The position numbers were made by a program, and so were the translations under genes. A stretch of DNA of 64,000 nucleotides from Cylindrotheca closterium (Eukaryota; Bacillariophyta; Bacillariophyceae; Bacillariales; Bacillariaceae): positions 1 through 64,000 of the forward strand of contig CAKOGP040002003.1 in NCBI GenBank assembly GCA_933822405.4, read 5' to 3'. The notes below the pieces were generated by a model. It saw nothing but the letters and a program-made list of their open reading frames with translations, did not search any database and was not told the origin of the DNA. This document shows, piece by piece, positions 1-10,093 of this stretch. Numbering within the stretch: position 1 is the stretch's first letter; each line of letters begins with the position of its first letter.

Positions 1-578
1 GTGTCGAACCCGTTCCTCGCCAATATATACATTACTTATTGGCCGTGCATGACAGAGAACAAGCTGGACATCTGCTTGTGTCTCTGACTCATCATGCGAC
101 ATCTACGACATGCCTGACATCAAAACATCTCCGGTCATTTCGGAATTTTCTACAATTCGGTTCTGTTGAAGAACAAGCTCTTACTTTTAAAACGCGTTCT
201 CGTTTTGCACCATGTTTCCATTTTATTGTGATTGTATCTCAGGAGGTCACAACAAGTCTGTAGGTTCCTGTGACCACCAGTCATATGTTGCAGTTCTAAC
301 AGTCACAAGAGCAAATGCACCATCCTTTTTTCTGAGCTGGTGTTCGGCTTTACTATTGGATCATAGTGAATGTATGAAGCGACTGAATGGCAGCTCGTGT
401 ATTGTCAAAATTTCAATCTTATTACTTCTAGTGGTGGTTGTTTGTTTGTATTGCTTTCCGCCCAATTCTTTTCCTCCTTCATATGAGGGTGTTTGCTTGT
501 ATTGTTCTTGCGGCTCGCAATTGTTTTCTTTTTCTTGTTCTACGGTATCTATGAGGAGGACGAGGACGAGGAGAATGA
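1..578. other. Left-edge region, no supported gene
   Basis: Short overlapping frames exist on both strands, but none shows a domain, a targeting signal or a consistent start. The last part (about 540-640) is the purine/pyrimidine-skewed, Glu/Gln-coding end of the EF-hand gene on the minus strand. The rest is probably intergenic sequence or the UTR of a gene beyond the window. Confidence 0.5.
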
Positions 579-1421
579 TTATTGTTGTTCTTGTTCCCGT
601 TCTTGTTCTTCTTGTTCTCCTTCCACGATCATGGCATTTCGGAATGCCGAGTATCGCCAATAGGCATCTCTAAATTCTTGTTTGCTCAGACTCAAGTCTT
701 GATCGGCATCCAGCAAGCTGAAAATCTTGATCATGGCCTCGTCTTCAAAGAATTGGTTGTTCTTATTATTGTTGAGGTGGACTAGGAGTTCGACAAAACC
801 AATGAAACCATTTCCATCCACATCCAAGGATTGAAACAATTCATCACCCACTGCCATGGTGTTGGGATCCGTCGCAAATTGCCCCATTCCTGGCAAGGTT
901 CGCAAGGATGGCACGGTCAGGTAAAGCGATCGGAATTCGCTGTCCGAAATGGCACCCCTTCCGTGGACATCCATTCGATCGAAGAGTTCATTGACAAATT
1001 GTTCGGAACACTTTGCCCGTAACAAGTGATTGGCAAACTTTTCTCTCGAAATGCTGCCGCTGGCATCCGAATCGATAATGGCAAAAATGACAGAAGCATC
1101 GTGCTTGAATTGATCAATGAGTTCCATGGTATTTTGACGGGCCGGAGGAGGAGCAGTTGCAGGAGTGTTCTCCTGCTTCTTGTCAAGAGGTGTGCCAAAC
1201 CCAGTACTCCTATTGTGGCCAGGAAAGTAAATGGTGGATGCCAGCGAAGCCTGCAATTCAATATTCGATGATGCTGATGCTGATGCTGATGCTGATGTTG
1301 ATGATGACAATGATGATGATGTCGCCAATGACGAAGCTTGGGTGAACGCCGAGGCTTCTTGGGCCATTGAGGAGACAAAGGCTGCAATGCAGAGTGCTTT
1401 GGAATAAGATGGAGTCTTCAT
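579..1421 (-). CDS. Plastid-targeted-type EF-hand calcium-binding protein
   Basis: A 280-residue protein. Residues 1-25 form a signal peptide ending in A-S-A-F (23-26), the diatom bipartite plastid targeting signature, followed by a Ser/Thr/Ala-rich, acid-poor transit-like stretch to about residue 55. Four EF-hand loops follow. Loop 1 (117-128) lacks the usual Glu at position 12. Loop 2 (151-162) is degenerate (D-V-H-G-R-G). Loop 3 (200-211, D-V-D-G-N-G) is canonical. Loop 4 (238-249, D-A-D-Q-D) is near canonical but lacks Gly at position 6. Probably only loops 3 and 4 bind calcium well. The C-terminus is a Glu/Gln tail. I infer a calcium sensor or buffer in the plastid or its surrounding membranes; the partner is unknown. 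A TACCGGTA palindrome lies 11 bp upstream of the ATG. Confidence 0.85.
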   Translation of the reverse strand: MKTPSYSKALCIAAFVSSMAQEASAFTQASSLATSSSLSSSTSASASASASSNIELQASLASTIYFPGHNRSTGFGTPLDKKQENTPATAPPPARQNTMELIDQFKHDASVIFAIIDSDASGSISREKFANHLLRAKCSEQFVNELFDRMDVHGRGAISDSEFRSLYLTVPSLRTLPGMGQFATDPNTMAVGDELFQSLDVDGNGFIGFVELLVHLNNNKNNQFFEDEAMIKIFSLLDADQDLSLSKQEFRDAYWRYSAFRNAMIVEGEQEEQEREQEQQ

Positions 1422-1431
1422 ATTACTGTGA

Positions 1432-1439
1432 TACCGGTA
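1432..1439. promoter_or_regulatory. TACCGGTA palindrome next to a start codon
   Basis: An exact TACCGGTA lies 11 bp upstream of the EF-hand start codon. It is one of 15 exact copies in the window. The function is unknown; a protein-binding site in a 5' UTR or core promoter is one possibility. Confidence 0.3.
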
Positions 1440-2186
1440 TAATAATATAATGTAAGGAGATGAATTGCTGCGTCACAATTTAGTAGAATTCTGAGTTCTC
1501 TTGTGTCTTATGGATAAGTACGTGTACGTGGTGTACTGTGCTGTATAGTACGTTGCTGGTACAATCTCAATCGTAGTCTTTTATGGTGACTGCAACGGCG
1601 TTTTGACCAGATGGAGGTGGATGATGATGATGGTGGTGGTGATGATTCAGCAATGAATGATGTAGATTGTAGATAATACGGCAGAAGTTTTGGCTTCCGT
1701 TGAAATGATGGATGGACGTGGCGACATTTTCAAAATCGCAAAACACGAACCAACTATATGACTCATTCACTCATCCAATGATTCATTCTGTATGTTTCCC
1801 TGTGCAGTCACACCAGTCAAATCGATTTGAATTTCGATTTCTGAACAGAACCTTCCCATGGTCACGTTGCATACATCTTAAATGGAAAATGCGTTCGTAT
1901 TTAATGGAAAAAGCCCAAGAGATTCTCTCTAACGGACTTCCGTTCCTTTGAAACACATATTGCAGCGTCTAAATAGGGATACTGTTTGTCTATATCATAT
2001 TATAAAATCTCATCCTGTTGCGATTGTTGCATAAAATATATTATCAGTCCATCAATATAGTATCTCCAAGTGTCCCGTCGTTGCTGATTGATCGGTTGAT
2101 TGATTGATTGATTGATTGATTCATTGATTCATTCATTCATTGGCATCAGTGTGACATTACTATAATTGGAAGAAAGAGAATAAGAG

Positions 2187-2247
<61 letters not shown>
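2187..2247. repeat. (TGAT)n microsatellite
   Basis: About 15 perfect TGAT/ATTG units run here, with a shorter related block just upstream. Similar ATTG or ATTC tracts recur near 3018, 39243, 57226 and 62595, close to gene ends. Confidence 0.95.
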
Positions 2248-2366
2248 CAGCCATTAATATTTTCCTTCATTCCACCATCCAATCATTATTGGTTTCAGAG
2301 CTCTTTATCAAGTGCAGTGCAGTGCAGTACAGTACAGCAGAGTACAGTGTACTTTCTCAGAATATA

Positions 2367-2996
2367 ATGACCATTCGATCATCATCATCATCATCATGGA
2401 ATCCCTATGCTGAACAATCGTCGGACAAGGATGATGACGAATCCGCCAAGAAGAACAAGAAAGCACCGCAACATAATCAAACTACTAGTAGTAATTACAC
2501 GGGGGTACGAATTGACATGGCAGGACAATTGCTCTCTGGCATGATGATGAACAATAACAACAGCAGCAATTATGATTACAACGATATTATTGGGAGCGGT
2601 GAGGAACCAATGGACAGTGTCGAACTGGGAATGAAAGAACAGGAAGAACAACATCGTTGGCGAAACGATAACAACAACAACGCAAAAGATGATGATTTTC
2701 CTATTCCGCCGCCACCTCTGACGACCAGTCCACGGCAGCAAAATCATAAGGAAACCAATACTTCCACTACTACGACAGACGAAGAAGAAGGCAGAAATTA
2801 TGCCCAAGCAATGGAATTGTCGGTCCCACCTAGGACTCTGAACGTAGAGAGAACCAACAAGGAACTCAGGTTGGAGAACTTGCGATGTTGGAAGTACCAA
2901 GGACGAATGGTCATTGTGTGTGCCGTTATCATGATCATCTTTATCTTTTTATCATTTTATACAAGGGAAGGACACAATGAACTTGCATGGGATTAA
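2367..2996 (+). CDS. Small tail-anchored-type membrane protein, unknown function
   Basis: The open frame begins at 2238, but the first 43 residues read through microsatellite and UTR-like sequence, so the ATG at 2367 (M-T-I-R-S-S-S) is preferred, giving 209 residues. Residues 1-175 are hydrophilic and low-complexity (Ser, Asn, Asp and Pro runs) with no recognised fold. A single hydrophobic helix (about 180-198, M-V-I-V-C-A-V-I-M-I-I-F-I-F-L) lies close to the C-terminus, followed by a short acidic tail. This gives a tail-anchored or single-pass topology with the disordered part in the cytosol. No family was recognised. Confidence 0.6.
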   Translation: MTIRSSSSSSWNPYAEQSSDKDDDESAKKNKKAPQHNQTTSSNYTGVRIDMAGQLLSGMMMNNNNSSNYDYNDIIGSGEEPMDSVELGMKEQEEQHRWRNDNNNNAKDDDFPIPPPPLTTSPRQQNHKETNTSTTTTDEEEGRNYAQAMELSVPPRTLNVERTNKELRLENLRCWKYQGRMVIVCAVIMIIFIFLSFYTREGHNELAWD

Positions 2997-3898
2997 ATGG
3001 AATGGGATTCCTACCACCACATTCATTCATTCATTCATTCATTCATTGAAGACTGCGGTGATCAAGTAAGTTCAGCAAATTTAGCTGACGCAATCTTAAA
3101 AAAGGGAAATGGTCTATAATTTTAATCATGGCAATAAGGTGGTCTGCGGACGATGATCTTTTGCTCATCGGAATGAATCAATCGCTCAGTATTTCTGAGA
3201 GTATATATGACCACGACATATGAATTCGAAAATCTTTCATGAAGAATGAGAAGGTCTGAACAATACGTACAGTAATTATATGGGGTATTTGGGGGGGAGG
3301 GTACCTAAGTTATTCATGGACAAAGTGCTTCCATATAATGGCAGTAGAGATTAGGAGCATGATGCATCATCAGCGTCAGTAATCGAGGATAATTATGTTG
3401 AACGGCGGCTGGACAGGGCAAGAAGTGTAGCGCATCAGACTATGGCTGATTCAACTATAGGCTGTGCAATGCCGTTTGGGAACCAATCCGTTAGAATTGT
3501 TGTGGACAGGCAGTATATAGGGTTGCTGCTATTATTATTGTTATTATTATTATTGTTATCATTATAAAGTATTATAGTGTGAAGAATAGTGGATCTGTTA
3601 TAACATTGTCTGGTGTATTCATCACATGGTTCGTATAGTATAGTTTCGCTAATGGTCTAGAGTCTTTGATTTCCGACTGACTGACTCCGACTCATATCAT
3701 CGGCCGTATATACTACGTTCAGAGTATATTTTGAAAGGTACAATATGTCAAAGCAGAAACTCGAGTCATGATCGAATATAGTCATCACGTGTTCCTATCC
3801 TACCTATATACTTTATGCCTAAAATACTATATCGTAATTCAGAATGGTAATTTTTTAATTAATCTTTTCTAAAGTAAAGTAAAACTCAACTCGACACC
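2997..3898. other. Intergenic region, no gene seen
   Basis: A 0.9-kb stretch between two convergent genes. It holds an ATTC repeat just after the upstream stop (about 3018-3048), a TTATTATTG tract near 3530 and AT-rich sequence. No open frame with coding character was seen. Confidence 0.6.
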
Positions 3899-5503
3899 TT
3901 ACAATTCTGCTTCCGATGGTACAGTGAGTGGCGGTGGCTGTTGGAATTTCTTCTCTTGATCATAATTGTCTGGTGAGGTGTATTCCCACCAAGCAATAAG
4001 GTCTTTGGCATTAAAGGCCTTGGCCATGGCTGGAGAAATATTGACTCCCAATCGTTTGTCGTCACATTGGACATGACCCAATTGTTCACCCAATGATTGC
4101 AAGTTGTCATCCAAGTGACAGTCTCCTTCCGCTTCCATGACGGGAGGGGATCGTGGAAGGGCCTCCGCATTGTGCCACCAGTCATCACCCTCTGCTTGGG
4201 GTCGGTAATGGGTAAAGAGATTGACATAATACCCATTCTTACCCTTGAGAGGACGATTGCGGCCGTGAAGGTTCTTGGCAGATTCGTAATAGACGACATC
4301 ACCAGGTTCCATGACAACCTCGTGGAGTCTACCACCATGGTCGTATACTTCGACTGGCCATGGTTCGTCGAGTCCACCTTGGGCAATGTTGACAATCAAA
4401 CTGACCGCGTGTGTGGTATGACGATCGACATGAGTCAGGAGACGAGCCCCTTCTTGATACTGACGAAAGCCGTACATGACGGTTTCTTCTACTTCGACCC
4501 CAGCCCACTCGCTGACCATGTCCTTCAACCGCTGTTGATGCAATTCCTTGATTCTCCATGGAATTTGCAAAAAGGCAACTTCGGTTTCCCACCAATTGAC
4601 AAAGACACCCTTGCCACCCCATTCTTCCAAACAAACATTGCGCTGATTATTATAATACAAAGCTCCAAGAGAAGCAAAGACGTCATCGGGAAGTCGCCCC
4701 TTGGCAAATCCCAAGGGTGAAAAGGTCCGCTTGATGCGATCTTGGCGAAACCATTCGTGCCTCAAGGATGTCTGAATCTCCCGAGTAAAGTTTCGGGAAT
4801 GGGTATGGTCCGAAGGTGGCGAGTGTCCAAAGGGAAGAATCAAGGTGAATTCCACGGGTACCTTGCCCAAACTTTGATCGTCCTTGGTGGTGACCTCAAA
4901 GGTATGACCGATGTACGAATTGATGCAAATCGTGGCTTGTTCTCCATAATTCAAGTCGAATTGATAAACACGGGTGCCATCATTCTTGAGCCAATAGACT
5001 ACCAATGGATTTTCACGATCGTGGTAATTCAATAGACAGACTTCGACTCTAGAGCAATGGGTGCCAAACCAATTTTGAAATTCCCCATTGCGGAGTCTAT
5101 CATCTCTCTCGGTAGGAGTGTAATAGCGATGGGGCAAGACGGCACCGGCAATATGCTGCTGGACTCCTCGTTCCATACACACGGCCGGACAGTTCTCAAT
5201 GCTGCTTTCGGGTGGCAAATCAGCAAATAGGACGTCTCTGGCAGCACCAGTCACAGTGTGCGCCTCGAAGTGACTTGGAACGTAGGCTTGGGAAGGATAG
5301 TAATCACAACCTTCCGGATACAGAAGGTAATGACTGGAGACCCGATTGTTTTCATCCACTTTCAATTGGTCCAAGGAGGAAATTGTGGTGATTACAGACT
5401 CTGACGACTGTACCGATTGAATCTGAATCAGCAGCATCAGCAGTGTAACAAGGAGGAATGGAAAGATGAAGAACGATGCTGATGATGATGCTGATGCTGA
5501 CAT
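3899..5503 (-). CDS. VHL-like beta domain fused to a prolyl 4-hydroxylase-type 2-oxoglutarate dioxygenase
   Basis: The frame opens at 5590, but the ATG at 5503 (M-S-A-S-A-S) puts the hydrophobic signal anchor (F-F-I-F-P-F-L-L-V-T-L-L) at the N-terminus; the protein is then 534 residues. Numbering below follows the long frame; subtract 29 for the preferred start. Residues 183-235 resemble the von Hippel-Lindau beta domain: L-V-V-Y-W-L-K-N-D-G, a Y-x-x-D-L-x-x-G-E turn, then I-x-S-Y-I-G-H-T-F. Residues 355-463 form a P4H-like double-stranded beta-helix, with the iron triad H387-x-D389 and distal H442, followed by a basic G-K-N-G-Y-Y-V-N-L-F segment for 2-oxoglutarate. It is predicted to hydroxylate prolines of ER/Golgi proteins. 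In animals VHL binds hydroxyproline made by a separate P4H-family enzyme, so here reader and writer may be joined. The C-terminal 90 residues are unassigned. Confidence 0.8.
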   Translation of the reverse strand: MSASASSSASFFIFPFLLVTLLMLLIQIQSVQSSESVITTISSLDQLKVDENNRVSSHYLLYPEGCDYYPSQAYVPSHFEAHTVTGAARDVLFADLPPESSIENCPAVCMERGVQQHIAGAVLPHRYYTPTERDDRLRNGEFQNWFGTHCSRVEVCLLNYHDRENPLVVYWLKNDGTRVYQFDLNYGEQATICINSYIGHTFEVTTKDDQSLGKVPVEFTLILPFGHSPPSDHTHSRNFTREIQTSLRHEWFRQDRIKRTFSPLGFAKGRLPDDVFASLGALYYNNQRNVCLEEWGGKGVFVNWWETEVAFLQIPWRIKELHQQRLKDMVSEWAGVEVEETVMYGFRQYQEGARLLTHVDRHTTHAVSLIVNIAQGGLDEPWPVEVYDHGGRLHEVVMEPGDVVYYESAKNLHGRNRPLKGKNGYYVNLFTHYRPQAEGDDWWHNAEALPRSPPVMEAEGDCHLDDNLQSLGEQLGHVQCDDKRLGVNISPAMAKAFNAKDLIAWWEYTSPDNYDQEKKFQQPPPLTVPSEAEL

Positions 5504-6009
5504 CTTCTTCTTCTTCTTTTGACATCCTCCTTCAGATTGAGATTGGCATTTTGAATCAGTCACGCTTCGGCTGGAAAATGAAACCGTCATTCTCTAGCTG
5601 TCAAGAGACTTGTCTTTGTAAAACTAAGCAGGGCAAAGGTGAAGGCTCAACAACAATGCTACAATACAGTGTTCAGTGTATAGCTCTAGGCCTGTTGAAT
5701 AATGCGGTACATACAGTATATATACCGAGGATCGGGGTTCGTATCGTATCAAATAAAATTAACGTATACAGTATGATTTTGAAGTTCGTCCAATGAATGT
5801 CCCCCTTCGAAAAATATTGGCTTCTCTTTAATGGACCCCTCCGACTTAAAATTCAGAAAAATGAGATCTGACGTGTTTTTCTGGAGTGAGATTCATTGTT
5901 GACTCACCTCTTCATTCATGCTTTCGTCATCATCCACCCATCCATCAACTCTACCGTATAGTATTTGCTGAGAATTTTTTTCTGATTTGGCGACAATACA
6001 AATACAAGA
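5504..6009. other. Divergent promoter region
   Basis: About 0.5 kb between the divergent starts of the VHL/P4H fusion and the histidine-box hydroxylase. It includes AT-rich and TATA-like runs (near 5715) but no ORF that I would support. Confidence 0.5.
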
Positions 6010-7458
6010 ATGTGGTCACCATCAAACTCTCACACGCACACGATGATAATGCTTGCGGTGGCAGTGCTGCTGCTGCTCCAGAATGACATCTCGTCATCAG
6101 CATCAGCATCGTCGTCAGCATCGGCATCAGCATCGGCATCGTCATTCGTATCATCATGGATTCCTACTGCCAACGCTTGGCAAATAAACTCTCTTCCAAG
6201 ACGGCAAACATCCCTTCATCTATCATCGCGTCCTGCCGATGACTTTCTTGCTACACCACCACCACCACCACCGCCACCACCACAACGTCAAGAGCAATCA
6301 CACAAATCGAGGCCATCCTTGAACGAAATGGACGATGCTGGGAGGATTCTTACATCGTCATTATCGACGAGTATGCGCACCGACAACAGTGTATTCAACA
6401 GGGACGAACTGAACAATGAATCGTCCACTACAACCGCCACCGCAATGGCAACAACGCAAACCGAATTCACTCCCTTCCAACAGGCTGTCCGAGCACTTGT
6501 CGGTCTGGGGACCATTGGATACATGATCAATCCAGAACCAGGTGACAACTTGATCGAGTCAGTCTATTCTGCCATTTACCACTGGGATTTGGCCAGTACT
6601 CCCCTCTTTGAAGCCAAAGTTGCCGTCATGGGCTTTTTGATTCCCATTGTTGGGTTCAGTTCCTTGCATTTGCTACTGGGTGAAACAACAACCAAGGCAT
6701 CTCGATTTGATGGCCAAATGCCAACAAAACCCTTTGAATGGGCCGAAGTGGAGAATTGGAACTTGGCCTTCAATCCAGTAACTGCCTATCTTGGCAGCAT
6801 ATGGATCTATCACCAATTTGTGCATCCCCATGCGGGATTGCCCGAAATGGCACCGACCTTGGGCGTCTTTGCCATGGAAACGTTATTTGGGGTTTGGTTG
6901 TACGATTTGGTATTCTTTCCCATTCATTACTTGATGCATCATTCCAAATGGGGCAAACTACGAAAGGTTCATGGATACCATCATCGGGTCACCAGTCATT
7001 CACTAAATGCCTTGGAGACAGTCCAGCATTCGTATTTGGATGGCTTTTTGCAAGTCGCCGTCAATGTCTTGGTCCAACAAATATCACCCTTTGGTGGATT
7101 TGGACACAAGCATTTTCTTTCGAGATTGGCACACAACCTTGTGGTTACCTATCTATTGACGGAAGCGCATTCGGGATATGATTTGCCGTGGATGTCCCAT
7201 CGAATCTTTCCCGAAATTCTCGGTGGATCGCCACTCCACGAGGGTCATCATCATGATGGACGGGTCTACTACCAACAATACTTTAAATATCTCGACGACT
7301 TTTTTGGTTTCACCAAGGAAGATTTGGAACGGGAAAAGGAAGAAAAGTTGTTGTTACGGGAACAACAACAACAACAACAATACCAACCACGAGTGCAAGA
7401 AGAAGAACCAATGTCATTGGTGCTGACAGCAACTACGGACAAACCAGAATCAATTTAA
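6010..7458 (+). CDS. Fatty acid hydroxylase/sterol desaturase superfamily enzyme
   Basis: A 482-residue frame; a start at Met12 (6043) would place the hydrophobic M-L-A-V-A-V-L-L-L-L segment at the very N-terminus as a signal peptide. A Ser/Ala run and a proline run (83-91) precede the catalytic part. Membrane helices cover about 160-380. The di-iron histidine boxes are clear: H306-x-x-x-H310-H311, H321-x-x-H324-H325 and a final cluster H413-H414-H415. E-A-H-S-G-Y-D-L-P-W at about 385-394 is also characteristic of the superfamily. Expected role: oxygen-dependent hydroxylation or desaturation of a lipid (sterol, fatty acid or carotenoid-like) in a membrane. The substrate cannot be told from sequence. 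The C-terminus is a charged, glutamine-rich tail. Confidence 0.9.
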   Translation: MWSPSNSHTHTMIMLAVAVLLLLQNDISSSASASSSASASASASSFVSSWIPTANAWQINSLPRRQTSLHLSSRPADDFLATPPPPPPPPPQRQEQSHKSRPSLNEMDDAGRILTSSLSTSMRTDNSVFNRDELNNESSTTTATAMATTQTEFTPFQQAVRALVGLGTIGYMINPEPGDNLIESVYSAIYHWDLASTPLFEAKVAVMGFLIPIVGFSSLHLLLGETTTKASRFDGQMPTKPFEWAEVENWNLAFNPVTAYLGSIWIYHQFVHPHAGLPEMAPTLGVFAMETLFGVWLYDLVFFPIHYLMHHSKWGKLRKVHGYHHRVTSHSLNALETVQHSYLDGFLQVAVNVLVQQISPFGGFGHKHFLSRLAHNLVVTYLLTEAHSGYDLPWMSHRIFPEILGGSPLHEGHHHDGRVYYQQYFKYLDDFFGFTKEDLEREKEEKLLLREQQQQQQYQPRVQEEEPMSLVLTATTDKPESI

Positions 7459-7621
7459 AACGAAGCTATACGTATACATAACACGAGGTCTCTGCTTAGA
7501 ACATAAAAACACACACATACACGTAACTCTCATCTCTAATAAAGTTCCATTTTGCTACTCCATAATCACATTCACACTGACACACCACCCCTTTCATTTA
7601 GCTTGGGGTAAAAGAGTGTGT

Positions 7622-8689
7622 CTATTCCAATGGTGGTAATTCAGATTGTGAATCACTAAGAATCCTCGCCTTTTCTTCCTTTAAATTGGTATGGTGCTTT
7701 TTCAAAATTGCTTGGAGTCGTTGATCGGATCGATAGGCTCGTTTCGTCGCCGTTCCTGCAGCCGTTGGGGTGCTTCCTGCTGATGGTGGTCGCTTGTTTA
7801 CGTCCAATGTATGCAATAGGCCGGCAAATACACTTCCAGATAGACTGCCCCGACGACTCAATTGTCGTTGCAGTTGCAATGTAGACGGTCTTGCTGCTTG
7901 TACTGATGGTCCAGTAGACGATGAAGCATCTCGACCTATTGTAGCACCTGGCTCTGTTCTTTTTTCAGCAAGCATTGCCTTTTTGGGAACACCATCACTG
8001 CTAGTAGCAGCGGCGGGTAATTTTGATAAGGACGAATCATCATGCTCCTGCTTATCTTCTTGAACCATACTTTCCGTCAGCGCTGGCAAATTTTCCACTG
8101 CATCCCTATAGGCTCGTCTCTTTTGAATTCTCCTCAATTCTCTGTCCAGTCGTCGCTTGGCCATATCGTAACTCCAATTATTACTATCTCCTGAACGTTT
8201 GACAGATTTTCGTTTGGTATTTCGTATTTGACACATGCCAGCCTCTACCAAGGTTGCTTTTAATTTCCGAATAATTTGAGATGGAGTGGGTGGAGGAGCA
8301 TGGTCCACTGGGGGCGGTGCGGGTGCTTCCGGTATGTCAATCCTCAGGCCATTTGCAGACTCTGGATCCAAACGAACGTCGTCAGCACCGCCACCATCAT
8401 CCTCGTCAACTGACAATAATTCTTCTTCGACCTCAATGTATTCAATCTCATCATCATCATCATAGTCATCATCAAATTCAGCCTCCTCCCCTGCAGAGGA
8501 TACGCTCACAAAACTGTAGGCGTCATCCTCGACAGGCATAAAGACTTCTTGTCCCGTCAATGCGTGCACCAACTGAACATAATTGTTGATCTTGTTTTTC
8601 ATAATTTTGTCTTCCTCCAGCAATTGTTGTCGACTGACAAATTCTAGCTTGGCCAACTCATCGGGACCATCCAAAAAGTAATTGGCCAT
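7622..8689 (-). CDS. Hypothetical acidic and basic disordered protein
   Basis: A 355-residue protein of unknown family. The N-terminal 50 residues look structured and helical (L-A-K-L-E-F-V-S-R-Q-Q-L-L-E-E-D). A very acidic stretch follows (71-110), then a Pro-rich linker (121-137). A basic helical block (138-200) contains S-Q-I-I-R-K-L-K-A-T-L-V-E-A-G and R-R-L-D-R-E-L-R-R-I-Q-K-R-R. The rest is Ser/Ala-rich and probably disordered. No targeting signal is seen; alternating charge suggests a nucleic-acid- or cytoskeleton-binding adaptor, but this is only a guess. It is convergent with the hydroxylase gene, whose stop is 163 bp away. Confidence 0.65.
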   Translation of the reverse strand: MANYFLDGPDELAKLEFVSRQQLLEEDKIMKNKINNYVQLVHALTGQEVFMPVEDDAYSFVSVSSAGEEAEFDDDYDDDDEIEYIEVEEELLSVDEDDGGGADDVRLDPESANGLRIDIPEAPAPPPVDHAPPPTPSQIIRKLKATLVEAGMCQIRNTKRKSVKRSGDSNNWSYDMAKRRLDRELRRIQKRRAYRDAVENLPALTESMVQEDKQEHDDSSLSKLPAAATSSDGVPKKAMLAEKRTEPGATIGRDASSSTGPSVQAARPSTLQLQRQLSRRGSLSGSVFAGLLHTLDVNKRPPSAGSTPTAAGTATKRAYRSDQRLQAILKKHHTNLKEEKARILSDSQSELPPLE

Positions 8690-9438
8690 TGTATTATAAA
8701 GTCTGCTTTGCGCTTATTTTGTCGTTGTTGGGTATATTATATTGTATTGTATTGTATTATTAGGAGGAATATACGTTTGACAACGCTTGAGTGACTATAT
8801 AGATGACTGTTCTTATAATATATCAAATGTGATTCATTCATACTATATTTTTGAAAGGTGCGTTCATCGCATGCGACATGCTACAAGATATTGATGAGAC
8901 ATATACATAGTGTTCTAATTTCACGATATAAATATTTATTCTCATATTCATGGAAATACCGCATAGAATCGCATGTCGTGTGGACATGTCATAGGTATAT
9001 TCAACCTCGGATACAATTCAATACAAGATATAGCCTGCCCAGCACTCGAAGCCAAATGAAAGCCGCAACTACACGTGTATAAAATAGATTTCAGATTGAG
9101 CTTCCGCAGAAAAATATATTATATTATGATCAAGAGTATTAATAGGAGATGTGATAACAACACATCTAAAAACAGAATTTGCTGCTGGTAGGTTCAGAAT
9201 GAATTATTACAACACCATCTCCAGTTAAGACGAAACTTTTGAGCCAACAGTACCGGTAGTATAGTCTCAGATTCATTCAATACGGCTGAACACTTCCGAA
9301 TGCCTCAGAAAATGATGCAGTCAGACTAGTCAACAATAACGATGAGATTTTTTTTTGGAAACATATATACCTATAGTCGCAGCTATACTGTTATTATATC
9401 CAAGACATTGCACCCTCCACAACTATATACAAGAAAAT
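8690..9438. other. Divergent intergenic region
   Basis: About 0.75 kb of AT-rich sequence between divergent genes. It holds TACCGGTA at 9251-9258 and several TATA-like runs. The short open frames here look random. Confidence 0.5.
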
Positions 9439-9816
9439 ATGGATGACTGTGAGACGCTACGGCAGAAAAAAGAGAAATGCTTTGCCAAAAATGGAGAGAA
9501 AGCCGAGAAATGCCGGGTGTTCAAGTTGAAGGAGAAGAGATGTCTTGCGTTCCGACATTGTCCTGTAGAAGCCATACCGTACTATGGAACGCTGGATGCC
9601 GAAAAGGCAATGTGTGGAGCTTTTGAGGAGGCTTTTTGTTTTGGCAATCCACGGATCATGGGAATTGATTCCGCCAAGGAAAAGGAAAACAATGTCAAAA
9701 TTTACAAATACCATCAACGAGCACTTGGCAAGATTGGAGGCAATCGTCAGAAATTTCGCCAATGTAAATCTATTTCAAGTGCACTGAGCAAGTGCTTACG
9801 TCAAGCAGCAAGCTAA
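9439..9816 (+). CDS. Small CX9C (CHCH-type) cysteine-rich protein
   Basis: The frame extends up to 9355, but the ATG at 9439 (M-D-D-C-E-T-L) is preferred: it gives 125 residues and starts right at the first cysteine motif. Three exact C-x9-C pairs are present: Cys4/14, Cys25/35 and Cys109/119. There is also Cys41 and a C-x7-C pair (Cys59/67). Twin CX9C proteins fold as disulfide-stapled helical hairpins and are imported into the mitochondrial intermembrane space by the Mia40/Erv1 relay without a cleaved presequence, which fits the absence of one here. The spacing and third pair do not match a member I can name, so respiratory-chain assembly is only a general inference. Confidence 0.65.
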   Translation: MDDCETLRQKKEKCFAKNGEKAEKCRVFKLKEKRCLAFRHCPVEAIPYYGTLDAEKAMCGAFEEAFCFGNPRIMGIDSAKEKENNVKIYKYHQRALGKIGGNRQKFRQCKSISSALSKCLRQAAS

Positions 9817-10093
9817 CAGGAAGATTGCAATGATCACCACACAGTAGGGTAGGAAGCTAATACAAATGAAGGCTACTCTAGATGTGCTGAGAATTTTTAA
9901 TCAGTAAGATTATATTTACAGAGGTCTCATCATCATCATTATTTGATATGAATCATCAACCAATTTGACTTGAGTCTATATACTGTATATCGTCAGGCGA
10001 CTTCGATATGTTTGGTATGGTATTCTCAATGTAATGTTTTTTTTATATTTAGTGTACCTGCTGCTCTATAAAAAAGCAGTGAGTCTACTGATC

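Larger units (their letters stand above)
1422..2366. other. Intergenic region between divergent genes, with microsatellites
   Basis: About 0.95 kb separates the divergent starts of the EF-hand gene (minus) and the tail-anchored gene (plus). It contains TACCGGTA at 1432-1439, a short GATG run near 1618 and two blocks of ATTG/ATTC tetranucleotide repeat (about 2090-2140 and 2187-2247). No ORF is convincing. Confidence 0.6.

Noticed and set aside
212..673. A 153-codon plus-strand frame at the left edge
   Set aside because: It overlaps the 3' end of the EF-hand gene on the other strand and reads as Leu/Val/Ser-rich antisense of Glu/Arg coding sequence; no independent signal.
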